Shown: positions 37,471-47,071 of the stretch, in pieces | Layout: each line of letters begins with the position of its first letter | How positions within the stretch are numbered: the stretch's first letter is position 1 | Source: Pseudonocardia sp. 73-21 | GTDB lineage: Bacteria > Actinomycetota > Actinomycetes > Mycobacteriales > Pseudonocardiaceae | Length of the DNA stretch: 64,000 nt | Direction of reading: 5' to 3' | Assembly (NCBI RefSeq): GCF_001899645.1 | Contig: NZ_MKVV01000058.1 | Span: 1-64,000 of the forward strand | Translations under genes and position numbers: made by a program | Notes under the pieces: generated by a model | What the model saw: only the letters and a program-made list of their open reading frames with translations | The model's database searches: none | Told to the model about the DNA's origin: nothing

Positions 37471-38604
37471 ATGTCCCGCCGGTCCCTTGCCGTCATCGGC
37501 ATCGCCGCCACCGCCGCCCTCGCCGGCTGCACGAGCACCGCAGCCCCGTCGGGGGGCACGAGCGGCGGCCCGATCACCGTCAACGCCGCCGACACCACGT
37601 GCGAGATCGGGGCCACGGAGGCTCCGGCCGGCACGATCAGCTTCGCGATCAACAACACCGGCACCAAGGTCACCGAGTTCTACCTCTACGGCGCGGGCGA
37701 CCGGATCATGGGCGAGGCCGAGAACATCGGCCCGGGCCTGAGCCGCCAGATGATCGTCGAGGTCCCCGAGGGCGGGGTCTACACGACGGCCTGCAAGCCC
37801 GGCATGGTCGGCGACGGCATCCGCAGCCCGTTCACCGTCACGGGCACCGCCACGCGCTCGGTCGACGACAACGCGAAGCTCGCCGAGGCCACCGCCGGCT
37901 ACAAGCGCTACACCACCTCGCAGATCGAGGCGCTCGTACCGAAGACGCAGGAGTTCGCCGACGCCGTCAAGAAGGGCGACGTGGCCGGCGCCAAGGCACT
38001 GTTCCCCGTCTCGCGCACCTACTGGGAGCGCATCGAGCCCGTCGCGGAGTCGTTCGGCGACATCGACCCCAGGACCGACGGCCGCGAGGACGACGAGCGC
38101 GACCCCGGCGTCGCGTTCACCGGCTACCACCGTCTGGAGAAGGACCTGTGGGTCACGGGCCTGCAGCCCGACTCCGGTGCGATGGCCGACCAGCTCGTCG
38201 CGGACATGAAGGACCTCCAGAACCGCGTGAAGACCCTCGAGCTCACCCCGGTGCAGTTGGCCAACGGCGCGAAGGAACTGCTCGACGAGGTGGCCACCGG
38301 CAAGATCACCGGTGAGGAGGACCGCTACTCCCACACCGACCTCTGGGACTTCAAGGCCAACGTCGAGGGCTCGCAGGCGGCCGTCTCCGCCCTGCGCCCG
38401 GTGATCGACGAGAAGCAGCCCGCCCTGGGCAAGACCCTCGACGAGCGGTTCGCCGCCGTCGACACCCTGCTGGAGAGCTACCGCGTCGGCGACGGGTTCA
38501 CGCTCTACACCGCGCTGACCCCAGACGACATCAATAAGATGGCCGCGGCCGTCGACGCACTCGGGGAGCCGGTGAGCCAGGTGGCGGGCGTCGTGAGCTC
38601 ATGA
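37471..38604 (+). CDS. efeO: Iron-uptake lipoprotein EfeO (cupredoxin plus M75 domain)
   Basis: 377 residues. The lipobox is LAGC at residue 20-ish (ALAGCTST). The N-terminal cupredoxin-like domain spans about 40-130 and includes TACKPGMVGDGI. The C-terminal imelysin/M75-type domain has GYHRLEKDLW, the HxxE metal site, and HTDLWDFKANVEGS. It is thought to bind iron outside the membrane for EfeU. The stop overlaps efeB (ATGA). Confidence 0.93.
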   Translation: MSRRSLAVIGIAATAALAGCTSTAAPSGGTSGGPITVNAADTTCEIGATEAPAGTISFAINNTGTKVTEFYLYGAGDRIMGEAENIGPGLSRQMIVEVPEGGVYTTACKPGMVGDGIRSPFTVTGTATRSVDDNAKLAEATAGYKRYTTSQIEALVPKTQEFADAVKKGDVAGAKALFPVSRTYWERIEPVAESFGDIDPRTDGREDDERDPGVAFTGYHRLEKDLWVTGLQPDSGAMADQLVADMKDLQNRVKTLELTPVQLANGAKELLDEVATGKITGEEDRYSHTDLWDFKANVEGSQAAVSALRPVIDEKQPALGKTLDERFAAVDTLLESYRVGDGFTLYTALTPDDINKMAAAVDALGEPVSQVAGVVSS

Positions 38605-39824
38605 TCAGGCTTTCTCGGCGACGGTTCTTCGGCGCAGGAGCAGCGGTCGCCGGCACCGGGCTCGTCGCGGGCTGCTCGACCGCGCAGGGAGCACCGCCGG
38701 CCCAGGACGTCGTGCCGTTCCGCGGCGAGCACCAGGCCGGCATCGTCACGCCGGCCCAGGACCGCCTGCACTTCGTCGCGCTCGACCTCACCACCGCCGA
38801 CCGTGCGCAGGTCGTCGACCTCCTGCAGCGGTGGACGGCCGCGGCCGAGCGCATGACGGCAGGTGCCGAGGCCGCGCCCGGCGGGGCCGTGAACCGCAAC
38901 CCGGAGACCCCACCCACCGACACCGGTGAGGCGCTGGGGCTGCCCGCGTCCAACCTGACGCTGACGTTCGGGATGGGGGCGAGCTTCTTCGACAAGCTCG
39001 GCCTCGCCGCGCAGAAGCCCACCGCGCTGGCCGACCTGCCGAGGTTCACCGGTGACCAGGTCGATCCGGCGATCTCGGGCGGCGACCTGTGCATCCAGGC
39101 GTGCGCCGACGATCCGCAGGTGGCCGTGCACGCCGTGCGCAACCTCGTCCGGATGGGGTTCGGCACCACCACCGTGAAGTGGTCGCAGCTCGGGTTCGGG
39201 CGCACGTCGTCGACGTCCACGGCGCAGGCGACGCCGCGCAACCTGTTCGGCTTCAAGGACGGCACCAACAACCTCAAGGCCGAGGACCCGGACGCACTGC
39301 GCGACCAGCTCTGGGTGCAGCCGGGCGACGGCCCGGCGTGGCACGACGGCGGCACGTTCCTCGTGGCGCGGCGGATCCGGATGCACATCGAGATCTGGGA
39401 CCGCACGTCGCTCACCGAGCAGGAGCGGGTGTTCGGCCGGACGAAGGGCCAGGGCGCTCCGATCGGCAGGCCCGCCGAGTTCGACGCGGCCGACTTCTCC
39501 GCGCAGGGCGCCGACGGCAAGCCCCTGATCGACGCACGGGCCCATATCCGGCTGGCCTCGGCGCAGTCCCTGGGCGGGGTGCAGATCCTGCGCCGCGGCT
39601 ACAACTTCGTCGACGGCAGCGACGGGCAGGGCCACCTCAACGCGGGCCTGTTCTTCCTCGCCTACATGCGCGACCCGCAGAAGCAGTTCGTGCCGATGCA
39701 GCGGGCCCTGGCACAGAAGGACGTGCTGATGGAGTACATCGAGCACACGAGCTCGGCGGTCTTCGCCATCCCGGCCGGCCTGGCCGACGGCACGTTCTGG
39801 GGCCAGAAACTGCTGCAAACCTAG
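38601..39824 (+). CDS. efeB: Tat-exported DyP-type heme peroxidase EfeB
   Basis: 407 residues. The Tat signal contains SRRRFFGAGAAVAGTGL followed by a Cys (possible lipoprotein, VAGCST). GFKDGTNN is the GxxDG motif with the catalytic Asp; AHIRLASAQSL and ILRRGYNFVDG are typical DyP blocks. Together with EfeU and EfeO it forms the acid-stable ferrous iron uptake system, oxidising Fe2+ or extracting iron from heme. An array of 22-bp repeats begins 33 bp after its stop. Confidence 0.94.
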   Translation: MIRLSRRRFFGAGAAVAGTGLVAGCSTAQGAPPAQDVVPFRGEHQAGIVTPAQDRLHFVALDLTTADRAQVVDLLQRWTAAAERMTAGAEAAPGGAVNRNPETPPTDTGEALGLPASNLTLTFGMGASFFDKLGLAAQKPTALADLPRFTGDQVDPAISGGDLCIQACADDPQVAVHAVRNLVRMGFGTTTVKWSQLGFGRTSSTSTAQATPRNLFGFKDGTNNLKAEDPDALRDQLWVQPGDGPAWHDGGTFLVARRIRMHIEIWDRTSLTEQERVFGRTKGQGAPIGRPAEFDAADFSAQGADGKPLIDARAHIRLASAQSLGGVQILRRGYNFVDGSDGQGHLNAGLFFLAYMRDPQKQFVPMQRALAQKDVLMEYIEHTSSAVFAIPAGLADGTFWGQKLLQT

Positions 39825-39856
39825 GCACGGAGCCCCAGCTCGGTCGCACGCAGACC

Positions 39857-39965
39857 CCGACTCGCGGCCACACCCCGCGAGTCGGCGGTTTCGCGTGCGC
39901 GAGTCGGTGGTTTCGCGTGCGCGAGTCGGTGGTTTCGCGTGCGCGAGTCGGTGGTCTCGCGGGCG
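39857..39965. repeat. 22-bp-period repeat array, four forward units, before the lpqU stop
   Basis: A single reverse core CCGACTCGC at 39857 is followed by GCGAGTCGG cores at 39877, 39899, 39921 and 39943, each exactly 22 bp apart with near-identical unit sequence. The left end of the forward set is CACCCCGCGAGTCGG. The array lies between the convergent stops of efeB and lpqU (TCA 39974). Confidence 0.92.
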
Positions 39966-39973
39966 CGCCGGCG

Positions 39974-40732
39974 TCAGGGGGCGGTCGCGTAGCGGTCGGC
40001 GGCCGCCCAGACCAGGCGGGCGTACTCGACCGAGCGGTTGTAGGTGAGCACCCCGTCCCACCAGCCCTCGCCGCTGGCCGTGTCGCGGCCGCTCGCACAC
40101 AGGTACGCGGCGGCAGCGGCCGCGGCGTCGTCGAGCTGGTGGGGGTCGCGCACGCCGTCGCCGTTGCCGTCGCGGCCGTACTGCGCCCACGTGGTGGGCA
40201 GGAACTGCATGGGCCCGACGGCGCGGTCGTAGTCGACGTCGCCGTCGAGCAGGCCGTCGTCGGTGTCGCGGATCTCCTGGGTGGTGCGCGTGCCGTCCAG
40301 CGCGATCCCGATGATCGACGGGCGGACGACGCCGTCCGCGTCGAGGTCGGCGCGCCCGAGCCGGCCGTGGTCGGACTCGACGCGGCCGATGCCCGCCAGC
40401 GTCGTCCATGACAGCCGGCAGTCGGGGGTCACCGTGCGCTGGGCCAGCTCGGCAGCCGCGTAGGCCTGCAGGGCGCGGGCCGGCACACCCGTGCGGGCGG
40501 CGATGCCCGGGGCCCACGCGGCGACGTCGGTGCCGGTGGCGAGCGCGGGCGGGCGGGGCACCGGCGTGTCCCGGGCCACGTCGGCGGCCACCAGACCGTC
40601 ACCGCGAGGCGCGGTGCGCTGCCCCCGCTCGGGCGCAGCCACCACGACGGCGGCCACGACCGCAGCGACCGATGCAGCCCCCAGCACGACGAGGACGTTC
40701 CTGCGGGCTGGTCGTCCGGCCGTTCCGCTCAC
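39974..40732 (-). CDS. Lytic transglycosylase (LpqU-like)
   Basis: 252 residues. One N-terminal membrane helix (VLVVLGAASVAAVVAAVVVAA) anchors or exports it. TLAGIGRVESDHGRLG bears the catalytic Glu of the goose-lysozyme/SLT fold, then DYDRAVGPMQFLPTTWAQYGRDGNGDG, WDGVLTYNRSVEYA. It cleaves peptidoglycan glycan strands. No lipobox Cys is visible, unlike mycobacterial LpqU. TACCCT (complement of 40739-40744) ends 6 nt before GTG 40732, so a leaderless start is likely. It is bracketed by inverted 22-bp arrays. Confidence 0.9.
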   Translation of the reverse strand: MSGTAGRPARRNVLVVLGAASVAAVVAAVVVAAPERGQRTAPRGDGLVAADVARDTPVPRPPALATGTDVAAWAPGIAARTGVPARALQAYAAAELAQRTVTPDCRLSWTTLAGIGRVESDHGRLGRADLDADGVVRPSIIGIALDGTRTTQEIRDTDDGLLDGDVDYDRAVGPMQFLPTTWAQYGRDGNGDGVRDPHQLDDAAAAAAAYLCASGRDTASGEGWWDGVLTYNRSVEYARLVWAAADRYATAP

Positions 40733-40786
40733 CCGATCAGGGTAGCCCGACGATCATCGTCGGCGTCGGGCGCGCACCGGAGACCG

Positions 40787-40867
40787 CCGACTCGCGCACG
40801 CGAAACCGCCGACTCGCGCGCGGGAAACCGCCGACTCGCGCACGCGAAACCGCCGACTCGCGGGTGG
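40787..40867. repeat. 22-bp-period repeat array, four reverse units, before the mazG stop
   Basis: CCGACTCGC cores start at 40787, 40809, 40831 and 40853, exactly 22 bp apart. The right end CCGACTCGCGGGTGG runs to 40867, 2 bp from the mazG stop (TCA 40870). It is the inverted counterpart of the array at 39877-39951, on the other side of lpqU. Confidence 0.92.
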
Positions 40868-40869
40868 CG

Positions 40870-41775
40870 TCACGTCGGCCAGTGCCTCGCCCAGGCCGCT
40901 GCGTCGAGGGCGTGGGGGTCCTCCCCTGCCTCCTTGGCCGCACGCTCCACCGACCGGATCATATCGGCGAAGCGGCGGGCCGCCCCGCGCAGCTCGGCCT
41001 CCGGGTCGATACCGGCGAGCTTGGCCGCCGCGGCCAGGGCGAACAGATGCTCGCCGACACCCGGTCCGACCGGGAGAAGCGAGGCAGGCAGGCCGGCCTT
41101 CGCGGTGCGGCTGGTGAGCTTCGCCGCGAGCGCGACGGCGGGCTGGCCGAGCGGCACCCCGTCGACGCTGGACTCCCGCTGCTTCTCGGCGCGCTTGAGC
41201 TCGTCCCAGCGGTTCTCCTGGCGCTCCGCGGTGTCGATCTTCTCGGTGCCCGCGAACACGTGGGGGTGCCGGGAGACCAGCTTGGTGACGAGGTCGGCCG
41301 CCACCTCGTCGATGTCGAACGAGTCCTCGGCCGCGACCCGCGCGTGGAACAGCACCTGGAGCAGGACGTCGCCCAGCTCCTCGCGCATGTCGTTCCGGTC
41401 GCCGTCCTCGATCGCCTGGTAGAGCTCGTAGCACTCCTCGACGAGGTAGGGCAGCAGCGAGGTGTGGGTCTGCTCGGCGTCCCAGGGGCAGCCGCCGGGT
41501 GAGCGCAGTCTGTCCATCACGGCGACCGCGTCGAGCAGGGCGGAACCGGCGGGCGCGGTGATCACCCGGTCCCCCGTCACGTGGGGGTCGGTGGTGAACA
41601 GCACCGCGTCACCGGCGAGATCGCCGGCCGCGGACGTCGCGCCGATCTCCGCGACGACCGCCGCCGGGACCGTGTCGTCCGCGTAGACGCCCTGCGCCGC
41701 ACGGAGCAGGGGCACGGCCGACGCCGGCACGACCCCGGTCCACCGCGCCGGCAGGACGACGACGGTCAGCGACAC
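40870..41775 (-). CDS. mazG: Nucleoside triphosphate pyrophosphohydrolase MazG
   Basis: 301 residues. The catalytic metal site is EECYEL with EELGDVLLQVLFHA (Glu, Glu and Asp); PWDAEQTHTSLLPYLVEE starts the fold and HPHVFAG lies in the loop. A variable N-terminal extension (about 1-80) precedes the MazG core. It hydrolyses NTPs, including oxidised or deaminated ones, to NMP and PPi. Starts 3 bp after the lipoprotein gene, so part of the mfd unit. Confidence 0.93.
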   Translation of the reverse strand: MSLTVVVLPARWTGVVPASAVPLLRAAQGVYADDTVPAAVVAEIGATSAAGDLAGDAVLFTTDPHVTGDRVITAPAGSALLDAVAVMDRLRSPGGCPWDAEQTHTSLLPYLVEECYELYQAIEDGDRNDMREELGDVLLQVLFHARVAAEDSFDIDEVAADLVTKLVSRHPHVFAGTEKIDTAERQENRWDELKRAEKQRESSVDGVPLGQPAVALAAKLTSRTAKAGLPASLLPVGPGVGEHLFALAAAAKLAGIDPEAELRGAARRFADMIRSVERAAKEAGEDPHALDAAAWARHWPT

Positions 41776-41778
41776 CGC

Positions 41779-42678
41779 TCAGCCCGCGGCGGCGGGCAGC
41801 ACGCCGCCCGACACCTGGTCGGCGGCGACGACGCGCAGCGCGATCGGGTCCCACACGCCGTAACGCGGGTTGACGCGGATGCCCATCTGGTCGGCGATCG
41901 GCTGCAGGGTGCGCTGGCCGATGGCGGTGAGCTGGTCCTGGCTGATCTGGCTCAGAGCGGCGGGGTCGGACCGGGCGTCGGTGCGCTTGCCGGTGACCTT
42001 GAAGACGATCCAGGTGGCCTGCTGCGGGCTGGGCTGGAAGTAGACGGTGTCGCCCACCGGGGTGCCGAACACGACGGTGCCGGCGACGCCGGGCGTGGTG
42101 GCTCCGGTGTAGACGATGCCGCGCTGCGACGTCTGGGGGTCCTTGAACAGCTCGGCCGCGCCCGCGCCGCCCGCCGCCAGCTTCTGCGCGTAGGACACCG
42201 CCTGGTCCCTGCTGGTGGCGGCGACGAGGTCGGCCGTGACCTGCAGGCCGCCCACGACCCGCTTGCCCAGCCCGGCGGCGAGGAGGTTGTCGCGCACCTG
42301 CTCGCGCAGGCCGGGCTCGTCGAGGATGGAGTTCTGCAGCAGCGCCTGGGTGCCGCCCTGCCGCGCGACGAACGCGTCGACGTCGGCGTCGGTGACCGTG
42401 ACGCCGGCCTGGGCGGCCTGCTGCTGGACGAGCCCGTGCAGCACGTCCTTGGTGATGATGTCGCGGGCGACCTGCGCGCCGGTGTCCTGCTGCTTCTGCT
42501 CGGCCGGGACGCGCGCCAGCGCCGCCGCCAGCTCGGTCTGCACCGACTCGAGCGGCACCGCCGTGTCACCGACGATCACCGCCGACCCGGCCTGGTCCGG
42601 CCCGCCGCACCCGCTGACCACTGCACCGACGACCAGTACCGCGGCCGCGACCCGACCCATCTGCATCCGCACGGGCAC
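41779..42678 (-). CDS. SurA-N-type lipoprotein
   Basis: 299 residues. The lipobox is VVSGCGG near residue 24. The region 35-180 (VQTELAAALARVPAEQ, VTVTDADVDAFVARQGG, ILDEPGLREQVRDNLLAAGLG) is the helical SurA N-terminal chaperone fold; no peptidyl-prolyl isomerase domain is obvious, although a beta-rich C-terminal half follows. It probably assists folding of exported proteins. In mycobacteria no such gene lies between mfd and mazG. Confidence 0.85.
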   Translation of the reverse strand: MPVRMQMGRVAAAVLVVGAVVSGCGGPDQAGSAVIVGDTAVPLESVQTELAAALARVPAEQKQQDTGAQVARDIITKDVLHGLVQQQAAQAGVTVTDADVDAFVARQGGTQALLQNSILDEPGLREQVRDNLLAAGLGKRVVGGLQVTADLVAATSRDQAVSYAQKLAAGGAGAAELFKDPQTSQRGIVYTGATTPGVAGTVVFGTPVGDTVYFQPSPQQATWIVFKVTGKRTDARSDPAALSQISQDQLTAIGQRTLQPIADQMGIRVNPRYGVWDPIALRVVAADQVSGGVLPAAAG

Positions 42679-42698
42679 ACCTTCTCACGTGCCTGATC

Positions 42699-43145
42699 TC
42701 ACGCCTCGACGCGTACCACGATCGTCGCGCACGCCTTGTCGGCGAACGTCTGGCGCCGCTCGTCCCACAGCGGCCAGAGGTAGCCGACATAGAGCGGCAG
42801 GGCGTCGAGCAGGTGCGCGATCTGACGGACGAGGGCGCGCCCGACCCCGACCGGCGCCCCGCTGCGCTCCCCGACCAACCGGATCCCCATGGCCCACTTG
42901 CCGAGCGACTGGCCGGTGGCGCCCTGCCGGACCAGGGTGTTCCACACCGCGAACACGGCGATGACGAGCACGCCCAGCCCGGCCAGCGCGATCGGCACCA
43001 CGGAGTGGTGGAAGCGGTTCAGGAGCCGCGCGATCACCAGCAGCGCGAACACGGGCACCCCGGCGTCGATGAGGTGGGCCCCCACCCGGTGGCCGAACGA
43101 CGCGTGCTCCGCCGTCACGACGGACGGGGCGGGCTCGGCGATCAC
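42699..43145 (-). CDS. RDD-family membrane protein
   Basis: 148 residues from GTG 43145, which overlaps the mfd stop (GTGA). [20 protein letters not shown] opens with the R-D pair of the family; [24 protein letters not shown] and [36 protein letters not shown] (in part) complete it. About four membrane helices. Function unknown; often beside export or cell-wall genes. Confidence 0.9.
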   Translation of the reverse strand: MIAEPAPSVVTAEHASFGHRVGAHLIDAGVPVFALLVIARLLNRFHHSVVPIALAGLGVLVIAVFAVWNTLVRQGATGQSLGKWAMGIRLVGERSGAPVGVGRALVRQIAHLLDALPLYVGYLWPLWDERRQTFADKACATIVVRVEA

Positions 43146-46100
43146 ACCGCCGCCGGCGCCCGGACAGGGGTGAGCAGGTCGCGCAACAGCTTCGTGCACC
43201 AGTCCAGCAGCGCGACGTCGCGCAGCTCCGCGCCGCCGATCCGCCCGCCCTCGACGGGCTTCGGCACCAGCACCACCCGCGCCGCGGGCTTGTAGGACGA
43301 CTTGGGGTGCAGGCGCTTGAGCCGCATCTGCGCCGAGTCGGGCAGCTCCAGCGGGCCGAGCCGGATCCCGTTGCCCGCCACCGTCACCTCGGCGACGCCG
43401 AGCGCCCGGCAGGTCTGCCGGAACCGGGCCACGGCCAGCAGGTTGTGCACCGGCGCGGGCGGCTCGCCGTAGCGGTCGCCCAGCTCCTCGACGATCGCGG
43501 TGAGCGCCGCCTCGTCGCCCGCCTCGGCGATCTTGCGGTAGACCTCGAGGCGCAGCCGCTCCCCCGTCACGTAGTCGTGGGGGACGTGGGCGTCGATGGG
43601 CAGGTCGACGCGGACGTCGGTGAGCTGCTCCTCGGTCTCGCCCTCGCCGGCCCCGGCCTGCTGCCGGAACGCCGCGACGGCCTCGCCGACGAGCCGGATG
43701 TAGAGGTCGAACCCGACTCCCGCGATGTGGCCGGACTGCTCGGCGCCCAGGATGTTGCCCGCGCCGCGGATCTCCAGGTCCTTCATCGCGACGGCCGCGC
43801 CCGCGCCCAGCTCGGAGTGCTGCGCGATGGTGGCGAGCCGGTCGTGCGCGGTCTCGGTGAGCGGGTGCTCCGGGGGGAACAGGAAGTAGGCGTAACCGCG
43901 CTCGCGCCCACGCCCGACGCGACCGCGCAGCTGGTGCAGCTGCGAGAGCCCGAGCGTGTCCGAGCGCTCGACGATCAGCGTGTTGGCGTTGGAGATGTCG
44001 AGGCCGTTCTCGACGATCGTGGTGCACACCAGCACGTCGAACTCATTGTGCCAGAAGCCGTTCACGGTGCGCTCGAGCAGGTCCTCGTTCATCTGCCCGT
44101 GCGCGATCGCGACGCGCGCCTCGGGCACCAGCGCCCGGATCCTGCCCGCGGCCCGGTCGATCGTGGACACCCGGTTGTGCACGTAGAACACCTGGCCGTC
44201 GCGCAGCAGCTCGCGCCGGATCGCCGCCGCCACCTGCTTGTCGTCGTAGGCGCCGACGTAGGTGAGCGTGGGGTGGCGGTCCTCGGGCGGGGTGGTGATC
44301 GTCGAGAGCTCGCGGATGCCGGCGAGGCTCATCTCCAGGGTGCGCGGGATCGGTGTGGCCGACAGCGTCAGCACGTCGACGTGCGTGCGGAGCGCCGTGA
44401 TGTGCTCCTTGTGCTCGACGCCGAAGCGCTGCTCCTCGTCGACGATGACGAGCCCGAGGTCCTTCCACCGGATGTTCGACTGCAGCAACCGGTGCGTGCC
44501 CACGACGACGTCGACGGTGCCGTCGGCGAGGCCGGCGACGGTCTCCCTGGCCTCGGCGGCGTCGGTGAACCGCGAGAGCCCACGGACGGTGACGGGGAAC
44601 GCGCGCATCCGCTCGGTGAACGTGTCCAGGTGCTGGGTGGCCAGCAGCGTCGTCGGGACGAGCACCACCACCTGCTTGCCGTCCTGCACCGCCTTGAAGG
44701 CCGCGCGCACCGCGATCTCGGTCTTGCCGAAGCCGACGTCGCCGGAGATCACGCGGTCCATCGGGACCGGGCGCTCCATGTCGGCCTTGACCTCGTCGAT
44801 CGCGGAGAGCTGGTCGGGCGTCTCCGTGTAGGGGAAGGCGTCCTCCATCTCGCGCTGCCACGGCGTGTCCTTCGCGAACGCGTGGCCGGGCGCGGACTGT
44901 CGCGCCGCGTAGAGCTGCACGAGCTGCGCCGCGATCTGCCGGACGGCCTTGCGCGCGCGGCCCTTCGTCTTGGCCCAGTCGCCGCCGCCGAGCTTGTTGA
45001 GCGTGGGCAGCTCGCCGCCGACGTAGCGGCTGATCTCGTCCAGCGCGTCGGTGGGGACGAACAGCCGGTCGGCCGGCTGGCCCCGCTTGGACGACGCGTA
45101 CTCCAGCACCAGGTACTCGCGGGTGGCCCCGGAGACCGTGCGCTCCTTCATCTCCACGAACTTGCCGATGCCGTGCTGGGAGTGCACGACGTGGTCGCCG
45201 GGCTTGAGCGTCACCAGGTCGACGGTGTTCTTGCGACGCGTCGGCATCTTGCGGGTCTCGGTCAGCCCCGCGCGGTTGCCGGTGAGGTCGGCCTCGCTCA
45301 GCACCACCAGCCGGCCGGCCGTGAAACCCTCGGCGATGCGCCCGCAGGTGACCGTGACCAGGCCCTTCTCGGGCTCGTCGGTCAGCTCCTCGACGAGCGC
45401 GGCCGGGACCTCGGCCTCCTTGAGCTGCTCCAGCGACCGCTGCGCGGTGCCCGAACCGCCGACGACGAGCACGCCGGTGCCGCCGGTGGCGACGTGGGCG
45501 CGCAGGTCGGTGAGCGCCCGGTCGGTGTCGCCGCGGTAGGACTCCACCTCGTGCACGGCCGGGGCGAGCACGTCGTCACGGCCCGACAGCAGCGGGCTGA
45601 GCGTGACGACGGGGTGGCCGGTGGCGGTGGCGTGCTCCAGCACCTCGCCGAGGCTGCGGTAGGCGGAGCTGCCCACGTCGATCGGGGCGTCGGCGCCGCT
45701 CGACGCGGCGAACCAGGACGCCTCCAGGAACTCCTGCCCGGTGCGGACCAGGTCTCCGCTGCGGGTGCGGATGCGCTCGGGATCGGCGATCAGCACGAGC
45801 GCGTTCGGCGGCAGCAGGTCCGACAGCAGCTGCAGCTCACCCCCGACCAGCACCGGGATGAGCGACTCCATGCCCTCGGCGGGGATGCCCTGGGAGAGGT
45901 GGTCGAGCAGCTCGCGCAGCGGTGGGTTGTTCTCGTGGGTCCTCGCCAGCGCGGCGGCACGGGCCCGGACGGGCTCGGTGAGCAGCAGCTCCCGGCAGCC
46001 CGGCGCCAGCAGCTCCTCGATCGGGGCGACGGAGCGCTGGTCGGCCACGGAGAACGACCGCAGCTCGCTGACCTCGTCGCCCCAGAACTCGACGCGGACG

Positions 46101-46687
46101 GGCTGGTCGGCGGTGGGCGCGAAGACGTCGACGATGCCACCGCGCACGGCGAACTCGCCGCGGGCGGTGACCATCTCGACGCGCGTGTACGCCAGCTCGA
46201 CGAGCCGTTCCAGCAGGGCGTCGAAGTCGTGGGTGTCGCCGACGCGCAGGCGGACGGGATCGAGCGAGCCCAGCCCGGGCGCGATCGGCTGGATGAGGCT
46301 GCGGGCGGCGGAGACGAGCACCCGCGGCGCGGTGGCGGCCGAGGCGAGGCTGCGGAAGATCGACAGGCGGCGGCCGACGGTGTCCGGGCGCGGCGAGAGC
46401 CGCTCGTGGGGCAGCGTCTCCCAGCTCGGGAGCACGGCCACGGCGTCCGCGCCGATCAGCTCGGCGGCGGCCGCGGAAAGGTCCTCGGCCTCGCGGTCGG
46501 TGGCGGTCACGGCCAGCACGGTGCGGCCGTCGGCCAGGCCCGCGGACAGGAACGGGCGCAGGGCCGCGGGCCCCTCGATGCGCAGGGCCGGGGTCTCGAC
46601 GGGACGGAGATCACGCGCGGCGTCGACCACCGCGCCGAGCTCGGGATCGGAGAGAGTGGAGCGGAGCAGACCAGACAGCTTGGCCAC
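43142..46687 (-). CDS. mfd: Transcription-repair coupling factor Mfd
   Basis: 1181 residues, usual length. It removes stalled RNA polymerase at lesions and recruits UvrA. N-terminal UvrB-like domains are followed by the RNAP-interaction region ([38 protein letters not shown]), then the helicase: [20 protein letters not shown] (Walker A), [16 protein letters not shown] (DEEQ box), [15 protein letters not shown], and [19 protein letters not shown] (motif VI). GTG 46687 starts [10 protein letters not shown]; the open frame upstream shows no homology. First gene of a five-gene minus-strand run (mfd-RDD-lipoprotein-mazG-lpqU). Confidence 0.95.
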   Translation of the reverse strand: MAKLSGLLRSTLSDPELGAVVDAARDLRPVETPALRIEGPAALRPFLSAGLADGRTVLAVTATDREAEDLSAAAAELIGADAVAVLPSWETLPHERLSPRPDTVGRRLSIFRSLASAATAPRVLVSAARSLIQPIAPGLGSLDPVRLRVGDTHDFDALLERLVELAYTRVEMVTARGEFAVRGGIVDVFAPTADQPVRVEFWGDEVSELRSFSVADQRSVAPIEELLAPGCRELLLTEPVRARAAALARTHENNPPLRELLDHLSQGIPAEGMESLIPVLVGGELQLLSDLLPPNALVLIADPERIRTRSGDLVRTGQEFLEASWFAASSGADAPIDVGSSAYRSLGEVLEHATATGHPVVTLSPLLSGRDDVLAPAVHEVESYRGDTDRALTDLRAHVATGGTGVLVVGGSGTAQRSLEQLKEAEVPAALVEELTDEPEKGLVTVTCGRIAEGFTAGRLVVLSEADLTGNRAGLTETRKMPTRRKNTVDLVTLKPGDHVVHSQHGIGKFVEMKERTVSGATREYLVLEYASSKRGQPADRLFVPTDALDEISRYVGGELPTLNKLGGGDWAKTKGRARKAVRQIAAQLVQLYAARQSAPGHAFAKDTPWQREMEDAFPYTETPDQLSAIDEVKADMERPVPMDRVISGDVGFGKTEIAVRAAFKAVQDGKQVVVLVPTTLLATQHLDTFTERMRAFPVTVRGLSRFTDAAEARETVAGLADGTVDVVVGTHRLLQSNIRWKDLGLVIVDEEQRFGVEHKEHITALRTHVDVLTLSATPIPRTLEMSLAGIRELSTITTPPEDRHPTLTYVGAYDDKQVAAAIRRELLRDGQVFYVHNRVSTIDRAAGRIRALVPEARVAIAHGQMNEDLLERTVNGFWHNEFDVLVCTTIVENGLDISNANTLIVERSDTLGLSQLHQLRGRVGRGRERGYAYFLFPPEHPLTETAHDRLATIAQHSELGAGAAVAMKDLEIRGAGNILGAEQSGHIAGVGFDLYIRLVGEAVAAFRQQAGAGEGETEEQLTDVRVDLPIDAHVPHDYVTGERLRLEVYRKIAEAGDEAALTAIVEELGDRYGEPPAPVHNLLAVARFRQTCRALGVAEVTVAGNGIRLGPLELPDSAQMRLKRLHPKSSYKPAARVVLVPKPVEGGRIGGAELRDVALLDWCTKLLRDLLTPVRAPAAV

Positions 46688-46962
46688 GATCAGGGGTACC
46701 CCTCGCAGAGGTGAACGCACGCGGAACAGACCCCTACCCGGGACAGATGCCCGGTCGGGGTCTCGCGGCCCAGCGTACGCGGGCACGGGCACGCGGGTCG
46801 GCGCACCCGCCGGAGTCGTGCATCACCTGCGTCTGCGCAACGAATGCGCCCCCGTGGGGCAGATCGACCAGCGGTGAGGGCGCCGAGGTCCACGGGGAAG
46901 ATCGGCGCCGCGCCGAGCGGCGGGGTGCGGACGACCACTGCGACCGCGGGGGCCGTGTGCGT
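46688..46962. other. Intergenic stretch upstream of mfd
   Basis: About 275 bp with no supported gene. It must contain the mfd promoter on the minus strand; GGGTACCCCT at 46694-46703 is palindromic. The adjoining repeat array starts at 46963. Confidence 0.45.
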
Positions 46963-47066
46963 CCGAGTCGGGATCTCCGTGCGTCCGGCGGTGACACGGA
47001 GAGCCCGACTCGAGCCCACGGAGAGCCCGACTCGCGCGCATCCACACCCCGACTCGCGGGGTGGGG
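46963..47066. repeat. 22-bp-period repeat array before the tricorn gene stop
   Basis: One forward-type core CCGAGTCGG at 46963 faces reverse cores CCGACTCGA at 47005, CCGACTCGC at 47027 and CCGACTCGC at 47049, all 22 bp apart. The right end CCGACTCGCGGGGTGG is followed after 7 bp by the stop codon of the tricorn protease gene (TTA 47072). Confidence 0.88.
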
Positions 47067-47071
47067 AGCGG

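Noticed and set aside
40870..41775. MazG as part of a toxin-antitoxin system
   Set aside because: The protein has the complete pyrophosphohydrolase site and conserved housekeeping context; no MazE/MazF genes adjoin it.
43307..46714. 1135-codon open frame on the plus strand
   Set aside because: It is antisense to mfd, has no binding site and low-complexity composition; open antisense frames of this size are common in GC-rich DNA.
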